The notes beneath the pieces were generated by a model, which worked only from the letters and a program-made list of their open reading frames with translations, did no database searches and was not told where the DNA came from. Positions 8,929 through 17,455 of a stretch of DNA of 64,000 nucleotides are shown here, piece by piece. The stretch comes from Agaribacterium sp. ZY112 (GTDB taxonomy: Bacteria > Pseudomonadota > Gammaproteobacteria > Pseudomonadales > Cellvibrionaceae): NCBI RefSeq assembly GCF_041346925.1, contig NZ_CP166840.1:2289001-2353000 (forward strand), in the 5' to 3' direction. The stretch's first letter is position 1. Each line of letters starts with the position of its first letter. Position numbers and translations under genes: made by a program.

Positions 8929-11900
8929 AGGGATTATTTATTGGTCAATAGAGAACCGCTTTATCGTGCTTTTAGTGACGGTAATTCTAGTGTTATTGGG
9001 TCTGTTCTCGATAAAGCAAACGCCAGTGGATGCTATTCCCGATCTATCCGATGTTCAGGTGATTATTAAAACCTCTTATGCTGGTCAGTCTCCTGAATTG
9101 GTTGAAGCTCAAATAACCTATCCACTTACAACAGCTATGCTGTCGGTGCCTGGTGCTCAAAGTGTGCGTGGTTTTTCATTTTATGGTGATTCCTATGTTT
9201 ACGTTATTTTTGATGACGACACGGATTTATATTGGGCTCGTAGCCGTGTTTTAGAGTATTTAAGCCAAGTGAGTTCTCGCCTGCCAGAGGGGGTAAAGCC
9301 AGAGCTTGGCCCTGATGCGACAGGCGTAGGCTGGGTATATATTTATTCGCTTATTGATAAGAGCGGACAGCATGACCTTAGTCAGCTGCGTAGTTTGCAA
9401 GACTGGTTTTTAAAATACGAGCTACAGGCAGTGCCCGGAGTGGCAGAAGTGGCTACGGTTGGCGGTATGATCAAGCAATACCAAATCAACTTGCAGCCAG
9501 AAAAGCTGCGCGCATTTGGAATTCCTGTTGGGCATGTTCAGCAAGCGATTAAACAGGCTAACCAAGAAACTGGCGCATCTGTCATTGAACTTGCCGAAGC
9601 AGAATACATGCTACGCGTATCAGGTTATATCAGCGACATAGAAGACTTGCAGACTGTGCCTTTAGGCATAAAACAGCAAGGTGTGCCCTTATTATTAAGA
9701 GATGTTGCCTTTATTGGTGAAGGGCCTGCCATGCGCCGAGGTATTGCTGAATTAAATGGGCAGGGTGAGGTAGTTGGAGGCATTATCGTTATGCGCCATG
9801 GCGAAAATGCTCTAGCCACTATTGATGCCGTTAAAGCCAAGCTTAAAAGCTTAAAGACTAGTCTACCACAAGGAGTTGAGCTGGTCAGTGTTTATGATCG
9901 CTCACAGCTGATCATTAATGCGGTGACGAATCTTTGGCATAAACTGGCCGAAGAGTTTGTGCTTGTGGCCCTCGTCTGTTTGCTTTTCCTGTGGCATATC
10001 CGCTCTTCTTTGGTGTTGGTTGTTAGTTTACCTGTGGGAATACTCTGTGCGTTCTTACTTATGAATATACAGGGCATTAACGCCAATATTATGTCCTTAG
10101 GTGGAGTGGCGATTGCGATTGGGGCGATGATCGATGGCGCTATTGTGATGGTGGAAAACCTGCATAAACATAAAGAGAGTCATGCAGAGCTTAATGCATC
10201 GACTAATTTCGTGGCTGAAGAAAAAAACACCGTCAAAGGTGGTGCGGATCGTTGGCAGCTTGTTGCCAAATCTGCTTCTGAAGTAGGCCCGGCCCTCTTT
10301 TTTAGTTTGCTTATTATTACCGTGAGTTTCACCCCTGTTTTTTTTCTGGAGGCTCAAGAAGGGCGTATGTTTAAGCCTTTGGCTTTTACTAAAACCTATG
10401 CGATGGCTGCCGCTGCGGTATTGGCGATTACTTTAGTGCCGGTATTAATGGGGTATTTTGTGAGAGGGCGTATTTATTCAGAGCATAAAAACCCACTGAA
10501 CCGTATGCTTAGTTCTACTTATCGCAAGGTTTTAAAGCGGGTATTACATTACCCTAGAGTAACTTTAGTTAGTGCCGTTTTACTTGTGTTTTGCTCTTTA
10601 TGGCCTTTACAAAACCTTGGTAGTGAATTTATGCCGACTTTGGATGAAGGTGATTTAATGTATATGCCCACAACCTATCCAGGTATTTCTATTGGCAAAG
10701 CTCGGCAGCTTTTACAGCAAACTGATAAGTTAATTGCCACCGTGCCAGAGGTGGAGAGTGTGTTTGGCAAGATTGGTCGAGCAGATACCGCGACCGACCC
10801 AGCCCCTTTAACCATGATAGAAACATTTGTGCAATTAAAGCCTAAAAGCCAGTGGCGAGAGGGCATGAGCTTAGCTTTATTAAAGCAAGAGCTGGAAGCC
10901 AAAGTGAGTTTTCCTGGCTTAAGTAATGCGTGGGTTATGCCAATAAAAACACGTATCGATATGTTGGCGACAGGGGTTAAAACTCCTGTCGCTATAAAAA
11001 TATCTGGGCCAGATTTAGAGCTTATTCAAGACATAGGTCGAGAGCTAGAGCGCATATTATCGCAGCTAGATGCGACTCAATCCGTGTATTCAGAGCGTGT
11101 GGCGGCTGGACGCTATTTGGATATTGATATTAAGCGAGAGCAAGCCGCGCGTTTAGGTTTGAATATCAGTGATATTCAACAAACCATTGCCTTTGCCGTG
11201 GGGGGTAAGAATGTCGGTGAGAGTGTTGAAGGGCTAGAGCGCTACCCTATTAATATTCGTTATCCTCAGGCTTACCGAGACTCCCCTGAAGCGTTAGCTT
11301 TATTACCTATAGTGACCGATTCCGGGGCTCGTATTGCCTTAGCTGATGTCGCAGACATTCGTATTAGTGAAGGGCCTGTCAGTATTAAAAGTGAGAATGC
11401 GCGTGTGGTGGGGTGGACCTTGATTGATATTGCTGGCATGGATGTGGGGGCTTATGTCAAGCAAGCGCAAGAGCTCATAGATAGTGAGTTAACACTGCCG
11501 GTGGCTTATTCACTAAGTTGGGCTGGTCAGTACGAATATATGCAGAGGGTTAAACAAAGCTTGAGTTTAGTTATTCCTCTTACCCTTATTATTATCGTAT
11601 TACTTTTGTTTTTGTGTTTTAAACGTTTGGCCGATGTATTGATGATTATCGGTACTTTACCGCTGGCCTTAGTCGGCAGTCTTTGGTTGGTATATGGCAT
11701 GGGTTTTAATTTTTCCACTGCAGTGGCCGTTGGCATGATTGCTTTGGCTGGGGTGGCCGTAGAGATAGGAGTGATTATGCTTTTATATCTTAATTTATCG
11801 GTTCAACGATGCTTACGCGAGCAAAAGCGGTTTGATTTAGGCTCAGAGCAATTGCGCGACGCTGTCCTTGAGGGGGCGGTAACACGTATTCGCCCCGTAC

Positions 11901-12139
11901 TGATGACGACACTGGCAACCATTATCGGTTTATTGCCCATTTTATTGGCAGGAGGTACAGGTGCTGAGCTTATGCAGCGTTTAGCGGCGCCGATGGTTGG
12001 GGGCATGGTTAGTGCTTTGTTGCTAAGTATGCTGGTCTTACCGGCTTTGTATTTTTATGTTTATGAAGGCTTTTTAGTTAAAAAACGGCATGCTAAGTTT
12101 GTTGCTCACGCTGTGAACTCGGAAGGCCAAACTCAATAG
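8921..12139 (+). CDS. cusA: Cu(I)/Ag(I) efflux RND transporter permease
   Basis: A proton-driven inner-membrane pump of 1072 residues, the HME-RND type. I start it at the ATG at 8921 (MIKGIIYWSIENRF), which aligns with known CusA N-termini and overlaps the cusB stop by 8 bp. An upstream in-frame ATG at 8909 is less likely. Hallmarks are TPVDAIPDLSDVQVIIKTSY, ELGPDATGVGWVY, the TM4 motif NIMSLGGVAIAIGAMIDGAIVMVEN, and the methionine-containing porter segment TRIDMLATGVKTPVAIKI. About twelve membrane helices are expected. A hydrophilic stretch after TM4 (His/Glu/Asn-rich, around residues 410-440) is somewhat longer than in E. coli CusA. It forms an operon with cusB and copA. No CusC-type channel gene is nearby. 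Confidence 0.95.
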   Translation: MIKGIIYWSIENRFIVLLVTVILVLLGLFSIKQTPVDAIPDLSDVQVIIKTSYAGQSPELVEAQITYPLTTAMLSVPGAQSVRGFSFYGDSYVYVIFDDDTDLYWARSRVLEYLSQVSSRLPEGVKPELGPDATGVGWVYIYSLIDKSGQHDLSQLRSLQDWFLKYELQAVPGVAEVATVGGMIKQYQINLQPEKLRAFGIPVGHVQQAIKQANQETGASVIELAEAEYMLRVSGYISDIEDLQTVPLGIKQQGVPLLLRDVAFIGEGPAMRRGIAELNGQGEVVGGIIVMRHGENALATIDAVKAKLKSLKTSLPQGVELVSVYDRSQLIINAVTNLWHKLAEEFVLVALVCLLFLWHIRSSLVLVVSLPVGILCAFLLMNIQGINANIMSLGGVAIAIGAMIDGAIVMVENLHKHKESHAELNASTNFVAEEKNTVKGGADRWQLVAKSASEVGPALFFSLLIITVSFTPVFFLEAQEGRMFKPLAFTKTYAMAAAAVLAITLVPVLMGYFVRGRIYSEHKNPLNRMLSSTYRKVLKRVLHYPRVTLVSAVLLVFCSLWPLQNLGSEFMPTLDEGDLMYMPTTYPGISIGKARQLLQQTDKLIATVPEVESVFGKIGRADTATDPAPLTMIETFVQLKPKSQWREGMSLALLKQELEAKVSFPGLSNAWVMPIKTRIDMLATGVKTPVAIKISGPDLELIQDIGRELERILSQLDATQSVYSERVAAGRYLDIDIKREQAARLGLNISDIQQTIAFAVGGKNVGESVEGLERYPINIRYPQAYRDSPEALALLPIVTDSGARIALADVADIRISEGPVSIKSENARVVGWTLIDIAGMDVGAYVKQAQELIDSELTLPVAYSLSWAGQYEYMQRVKQSLSLVIPLTLIIIVLLLFLCFKRLADVLMIIGTLPLALVGSLWLVYGMGFNFSTAVAVGMIALAGVAVEIGVIMLLYLNLSVQRCLREQKRFDLGSEQLRDAVLEGAVTRIRPVLMTTLATIIGLLPILLAGGTGAELMQRLAAPMVGGMVSALLLSMLVLPALYFYVYEGFLVKKRHAKFVAHAVNSEGQTQ

Positions 12140-12156
12140 TATTGAGGGGATTAACG

Positions 12157-14583
12157 ATGACACTGCAAGCAAACTCGATAGAACTGAAGGTAACTGGCGC
12201 AGGCTGTGCTAGTTGCGTGGCTAAAATAGAGCAAGCTTTAGTCGCACTTGAACAGGTTGAATCTGCACAGATGAATTTTGCAGATCGCAGTGTATTGGTG
12301 AAGGGCGAGTGCGATGAAAACGTGCTTATAAGAGCTCTAGAGGCGATTGGATATCAAGCCTCTGTGATAGAGCGGCTTGCAAGCGTTGAGCAACAGCAGC
12401 GAAGGCAACAGCAACACGAGCAGGCAGAACAAAGGCACTACCATAGTTTACTTAAGCGCTGTGTACTGGCTTTTAGCTTAGCTATACCGCTGATGTTTTA
12501 TTCATTGTTTGTTGGCGATATGAGTATTACGAGCAATGTTCAGCGCGTGCTTTGGTCTTTGGTGGCAGTACTTAGTTTGATGGTGATGTGGGTGTCGGCT
12601 CGACACTTTTATCTTGCGGCATGGCAGGCTTTGCTCAAACGCAGTGCAAGCATGGATAGCCTTATTAGTTTGGGAACGGGCGCTGCGTTTTTATATTCGC
12701 TATTGGTTTTAGTCGTGCCGAGTTTGTTTCCTGTAGAAGCTCGGTATGTGTATTTCGAAGCGAGTTTGATGATCGTCGCCTTGGTGAATCTAGGTTTGGC
12801 TTTGGAGGCAAAAGCCCGAGGCCGAACTAGCCAAGCAATCAAGCGTTTGTTGGATCTGCAGGTTAAAAGTGCTCGAATAATTAAAGGTGAGCAAGAATTT
12901 GATGTGGCGCTTGAGCAGGTTCAGCTTGGCGATGTATTGCGTATACGACCTGGAGAGCAAATACCGGTTGATGCGCAGGTACTTGAAGGGCAGAGTCGAG
13001 TCGATGAAGCCATGTTAAGTGGAGAGCCCAGCCCTGTCCTTAAACTTAAAGGCGATCACGTTTCAGCAGGCACGTTTAATAAAAACGGTAGTTTAATTGT
13101 GCAGGCATCCGCCATTGGTCAAGATACTGCTTTGGCGCAAATCATTAGAATGGTCAGGCAAGCCCAAAATACGAAGTTACCTATCGCCCGTTTAGCTGAT
13201 TCTATCTCTGCTTATTTTGTACCTGTGGTTGTGAGCATTGCCTTAATCAGTGGCTGTTTATGGCTGTATTTTGGTGCAGAGCAAGCCTACTCCTTAGCTT
13301 TGGTAACAACCGTATCCGTACTTATTATTGCTTGCCCTTGCGCCTTAGGTTTGGCTACGCCTATTTCAGTAATGGTTGGCGTTGCTAAAGCGGCTGAATT
13401 TGGTGTGCTTATTCGCAATGGTCAAGCACTGCAAAAAACAGCCGACATAGATGCCGTTATCTTTGATAAAACCGGTACTTTAACCCTCGGTAAACCCTGC
13501 GTGAGTGACATTATTAGTTTGCTGGATCATCGGGGCGATGAGCAAAGCGCTAAAAACACTGAGCTAGGTACTGAAGAAAAAAGCGAAACGGAAAATAGGC
13601 TTAATGATAAAGGTCATTCTATTATCAGCGAAAACGAGCTGCTTTCGATTGCGGCTGCATTAGAACTGGGCTCGGAGCATCGTTTAGCAGAGGCCATCGT
13701 CGAACATGCTCAAGCTTTAAATCTTGATATAAATGGGTTTACTGTCACAGATTTTCAGGCTCATACCGGTTTAGGTGTAGAGGCTTGTATCAACGCTTCT
13801 GATGAGTCTAGTCTTCACTTGGCAAGTGCTGGTTCTAATGCCTTAACCCGGCGCTCAGGTCGTTTTTATTTGGGAAACTGGGCTTTGCTCGAGCAGGTGG
13901 GTATAGATCTTAATTCAGATACGGCTTTGCGTGTTAAAGCCCTAGCCAGTGGCTTAGCCGAACAGGCCAAAACCCCTATGTATCTAACCAATAAGCAACA
14001 CCTACTTGGCCTGATAGCCGTGGCTGATCCGGTGAAAGAAGAGGCAGATTTAGTAATAAGTAATTTGAAAGAACAAGGCGTACAAGTGCATGTTGTCAGT
14101 GGCGATAATCGGCATACGGTTAAGGCCTTGGTGTCTAAGTTAAAGTTAGAGAAATACTGTGCCGAAGCGTTACCAGCCGATAAAGTCACTTATATAAAAA
14201 AATTACAAAGGCAAGGGGTTAAGGTTCTTATGGTGGGGGATGGTATTAACGATGCCCCCGCTCTAGCCGAAGCGGATGTGGGTATGGCTATTGGCAAAGG
14301 TACCGATATTGCAATTGAAAGTGCTGATATTGTTTTAATGCGAGATTCTTTATTGGCTGTGATAGATGCGATTACCGTTAGTAAAGTCTGTTTAAAAAAC
14401 ATCAAACAAAATTTATGGGGAGCCTTTATTTATAATAGTTTGGGTATTCCTATCGCGGCGGGTATTTTGTATCCGTTTTGGGGGATGCTGTTAAATCCTA
14501 TGTTTGCAGGAGCAGCGATGGCGCTGTCGTCGGTGACCGTGGTGTCGAATGCTAATCGATTAAGGTTTTTAAAGCATCATTGA
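12157..14583 (+). CDS. copA: Cu(I)-exporting P1B-type ATPase
   Basis: Pumps Cu(I) or Ag(I) from the cytoplasm to the periplasm using ATP. The ATG at 12157 is chosen because GAGGGGA stands just upstream; an in-frame TTG at 12142 has no such support. The protein has 808 residues. One N-terminal HMA domain carries GAGCASC (C17 and C20). The membrane part has the CPC site C393-P394-C395. The catalytic part has the phosphorylated Asp D437 in DKTGTLT, and later GDGINDAP. Two oddities appear. The nucleotide-binding SEHP motif reads SEHR (H508-R509), and about 40 charged residues are inserted between DKTG and that motif. It is the last gene of the copper operon. Confidence 0.94.
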   Translation: MTLQANSIELKVTGAGCASCVAKIEQALVALEQVESAQMNFADRSVLVKGECDENVLIRALEAIGYQASVIERLASVEQQQRRQQQHEQAEQRHYHSLLKRCVLAFSLAIPLMFYSLFVGDMSITSNVQRVLWSLVAVLSLMVMWVSARHFYLAAWQALLKRSASMDSLISLGTGAAFLYSLLVLVVPSLFPVEARYVYFEASLMIVALVNLGLALEAKARGRTSQAIKRLLDLQVKSARIIKGEQEFDVALEQVQLGDVLRIRPGEQIPVDAQVLEGQSRVDEAMLSGEPSPVLKLKGDHVSAGTFNKNGSLIVQASAIGQDTALAQIIRMVRQAQNTKLPIARLADSISAYFVPVVVSIALISGCLWLYFGAEQAYSLALVTTVSVLIIACPCALGLATPISVMVGVAKAAEFGVLIRNGQALQKTADIDAVIFDKTGTLTLGKPCVSDIISLLDHRGDEQSAKNTELGTEEKSETENRLNDKGHSIISENELLSIAAALELGSEHRLAEAIVEHAQALNLDINGFTVTDFQAHTGLGVEACINASDESSLHLASAGSNALTRRSGRFYLGNWALLEQVGIDLNSDTALRVKALASGLAEQAKTPMYLTNKQHLLGLIAVADPVKEEADLVISNLKEQGVQVHVVSGDNRHTVKALVSKLKLEKYCAEALPADKVTYIKKLQRQGVKVLMVGDGINDAPALAEADVGMAIGKGTDIAIESADIVLMRDSLLAVIDAITVSKVCLKNIKQNLWGAFIYNSLGIPIAAGILYPFWGMLLNPMFAGAAMALSSVTVVSNANRLRFLKHH

Positions 14584-15178
14584 TATGAGTATTATAAAAA
14601 ATCAAATGTGTTGCTACTTTAGTTGTGGTGTGTTGGTTAAACGTAATGACTTAGTTTGTGTTTTTTTGTGAACTTTACCCTAGTATAAATGTTGGTAGGT
14701 GTGGCTTTGTGTTTTTAAATGAGATCAAGTTGGCGCTTTTGCTTTCTGTTTTTCGATTGGTTCACACTGTTTAATGTATTTTAATTGTTTGTCTTTTGTT
14801 TTTTATTCGGTTTGGTTACTGTACGCATGCTTTAGCGAGGGACGCAAAGCGTAGCTGGATTATTCGAGTAGCAGTGGATGTTATACTGAGTTTTTAAACT
14901 TATAGAAGAGCTAGAATAATTAATAATAATGTGTTCTGAATAACACTGTATCTTGTTTTTGAAAGCCCGCTTTTTTAGCCGCCATTGGCGGCTCCCTCTC
15001 TTTAGCGTTTACATTATTTTTTTAGTGATAATGGCTAAGTCTATCTGTATTAATTGATTTATGCAGTCAGCAGTTTTTGTTTTTTTTCTTGCTTTTTTGT
15101 TTAGTCGTTAGATTCAGTATAAATTGGCTTTTAAGCGTGTTCGTTAAATTGACGTGACGTTTTTAGGCGAGGCTTTTT
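14584..15178. other. non-coding, T-rich region after copA
   Basis: Nearly 600 bp without a credible gene on either strand. The + strand is unusually rich in T and TG, with many short T runs. The only structure I see is a 7-bp perfect hairpin (AGCCGCC, loop ATT, GGCGGCT) at 14977-14993. It is preceded by six T but has no T-run after it. Confidence 0.5.
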
Positions 15179-15406
15179 TTATCCGCCGCAACCACCACAG
15201 CATACGCCCGATTTCTCAGGAACGAACTTACCTTTGCTGATAATAAATTCGATAGCTTGCTCTATATTCATACCTTCTGTTGAGCATGAAGCGAACGTCG
15301 CCTCAGACCCAAATTCACTGGTGATGGCTTGTTTGAGCTCGGCTACGCTGTAGTTTTTACCACTTTGTTTGATTATATCTAGAATGTCATGTACGTGTTG
15401 GCTCAT
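15179..15406 (-). CDS. YecH-like metal-binding protein (DUF2492)
   Basis: A 75-residue cytoplasmic protein resembling E. coli YecH (DUF2492). It has the pattern HxHDILDxIxxSG near the N-terminus, AELKQAITSEFG, FASCSTEGM (C41), and ISKGKFVPE before a Cys-rich tail (C69, C70, C73, within CCGGCGG). The family is annotated as putative metal-binding and its function is not established. The Cys tail fits soft-metal binding. Position next to the copper block suggests, but does not prove, a role in copper handling. Confidence 0.75.
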   Translation of the reverse strand: MSQHVHDILDIIKQSGKNYSVAELKQAITSEFGSEATFASCSTEGMNIEQAIEFIISKGKFVPEKSGVCCGGCGG

Positions 15407-15826
15407 ACAGCCCTCTGTTAACTGTTTATGGGGAAGATTGATATTGGATCACGCTTGCACATATATCAATTTGAGGGTGATCAAGCTTAGTGTTGGCTTT
15501 TGTAGCACTACTCTGGAGATTGAGTGTTGAATTGAGTACGGAAGTGCAAGGCTTGGCTTGTATTGATATAAAGACAGTTAGGCCTTTCATAGACGGTGCT
15601 TCCAAGTTATCAGTATCTGCAACTTTCAAGGCGCTCATCCAATTAAAGGGGAGCTCAGTTCATTGGAGGCATGCCTAACTTGGGAATCTACTGATGTGCT
15701 TAGAGCTCAAACAGTGTGGGGGGGGGCTTGTTATCGTATGTAAGCTAGATTCATTATTGCTGAGCCGCTGATAAAAGGTAGTCTCTAAGCCAAAGGCGGA
15801 GCATAGACTCAGCCTTCCTTCTTGTT
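15407..15826. other. intergenic region with a 9-G tract
   Basis: About 420 bp between the divergent YecH-like and AraC-type genes. Open frames of 60-70 codons exist on both strands, but they overlap each other and resemble no family I know, so I do not call them. A homopolymer of nine G occurs at 15718-15726, about 100 bp before the AraC-type gene. Confidence 0.45.
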
Positions 15827-17254
15827 ATGATAGTACGGAATTTAGCTGTTATTGGGCTAATAGTTTCTTCGTTAGCCAAAGGCTCATCCCCTTTAATAAT
15901 AAGAATGAGAAATACGGTGTTTTATATTCCATTTGATGTACTTGAATTTACGATATTACCCTTGCTATCAGCACAACTGCTTTTATTGGTATTGCTTTAT
16001 TTTTCTGTTTTTTGCCGTCATATTTTAACTGGGTTTTATTTACACGCGATTTTTTTATTGACGTTTTCACTCTACTTAGTTGGGCAGTTCTTGCAGTTTT
16101 ATACCGATATGGAAAATGGAATTTATATCCTTTTCTTGCGTGGTATGTTGTTTTTTGGTTTAGGCATGCCCGCTGTACTGATTGTGCTGTTTAGAATGAG
16201 CTCCATTAATTTGGCCTTGTGGACCAAAGTTGCACTTTATGTGGTTTCTAGTGTGTCTTTTTTGTGCATTCTCGCAATCCAAGATGTTGTTAATTATAAC
16301 TACTTGTTTAGTTTAAATTTTGTCCAATTTATCCCTTTTCAGCTTAGCAATAATGATGCATTGATCTTGATTAGCACGCATATGGCCTTACTTTTGCTAC
16401 CACTTTCTATTTTGTTGTGGCGAGAGTGGTGGCAAGAATGCAGGCCTATGAATGTTGCATTTTTGCTTGGAACTATGGCAGTGCCTATTGCGCAATTAGT
16501 TTCACATCATTTAGTAAATAGTTATTGGTTGATTTATGTTGCTGCTGTTTTTACAGCTGCGTGCTGGGTGTGGGCTGTGTATTACGATGTGCATCGAACA
16601 CGCGGTGAAGCTGATGCGATAAAAGATGAGTTGTTATGGATGCTGCGTAACGGAGCTTACAGTGGTCAAGCCGATGAGCTGAATGAGTTGTGGTTGCGTT
16701 TAGCTAAGTCATCCGATGGTGATATTCTGCGCTATAAGCTACAGGTTCGTGAGCTGTTGTCGCGTCTCACTGAGCTCAGTATCGATGCGGGGGCCGATAG
16801 TAGACAGATGTTTGAGCGAGCGCTTGCTAGCACTGAAGCGATTAGCAAAAGCGTAAGTACGGAAGAGGTACAGGGCATAGCCACCCGAGAAACGGTCGCT
16901 TTAAGTGGCTTAATTGCAGACTTGCCTCGTCAGCGTCGTTTACAGGCAGTGGAGAAGGCCCGTTCTTATATGGCAGAGCACTTTAGCCAAATCACCGATA
17001 ATAAACTTGTTGCCAAGCACTGTGGGGTTAGTCAGGGCTACTTGATGCGCCACTTTAAAGAGCTTACTGGGCAAACCTTAAATCAGTATCTAACTGAGTT
17101 ACGGGTTAAAGAGGCCAAGCGCCTGCTTGTCTTTAAAACGGTGACAGAAACCGCGTTTGAAGTGGGCTTTAATAATAGTAACTACTTTAGCACTGTCTTT
17201 AAAAAAGTGACTGGCCAAACGCCAGGGCAGTATAAGCAGAGTTTATCTACTTGA
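15827..17254 (+). CDS. AraC-type transcriptional regulator with N-terminal membrane domain
   Basis: A 475-residue protein. Residues about 30-260 contain roughly seven hydrophobic helices, and the C-terminal 110 residues form an AraC-type double helix-turn-helix. The latter is shown by AKHCGVSQGYLMRHFKELTG and the second-helix signature EVGFNNSNYFSTVFKKVTGQTPGQY. A soluble linker of about 100 residues joins them. Such proteins would sense a signal in or across the inner membrane and bind DNA directly. The start is uncertain: the ATG at 15827 lacks a good ribosome-binding site, and the ATG at 15905 is an alternative that keeps all helices. It lies upstream of and co-directional with the GH2 gene, its likely target. 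Confidence 0.85.
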   Translation: MIVRNLAVIGLIVSSLAKGSSPLIIRMRNTVFYIPFDVLEFTILPLLSAQLLLLVLLYFSVFCRHILTGFYLHAIFLLTFSLYLVGQFLQFYTDMENGIYILFLRGMLFFGLGMPAVLIVLFRMSSINLALWTKVALYVVSSVSFLCILAIQDVVNYNYLFSLNFVQFIPFQLSNNDALILISTHMALLLLPLSILLWREWWQECRPMNVAFLLGTMAVPIAQLVSHHLVNSYWLIYVAAVFTAACWVWAVYYDVHRTRGEADAIKDELLWMLRNGAYSGQADELNELWLRLAKSSDGDILRYKLQVRELLSRLTELSIDAGADSRQMFERALASTEAISKSVSTEEVQGIATRETVALSGLIADLPRQRRLQAVEKARSYMAEHFSQITDNKLVAKHCGVSQGYLMRHFKELTGQTLNQYLTELRVKEAKRLLVFKTVTETAFEVGFNNSNYFSTVFKKVTGQTPGQYKQSLST

Positions 17255-17455
17255 CTCTCAACTAAAATACTAGTGGTGGTCTCTATAAGTAATTGATTTT
17301 AATGGGGAAACAGGATTTTTAAGATTTCGGTTAGGATAGTGAAGGCATTAAGCACACTTGTATATAAAACTGGATAAAGCTGCTGGAAAAAAACTTTTAG
17401 CGGCATTTAACCGAGCCTAGAAATAGGCTAATTCAGAGAGTGTGAATGTTGAACT

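Noticed and set aside
14977..14993. Intrinsic terminator after copA
   Set aside because: The 7-bp hairpin has T-runs only before it, not after, and lies almost 400 bp past the copA stop.
15426..15678. Small genes on either strand in the YecH-AraC gap
   Set aside because: The two frames overlap each other, show no family resemblance, lack good ribosome-binding sites and look like chance open frames.
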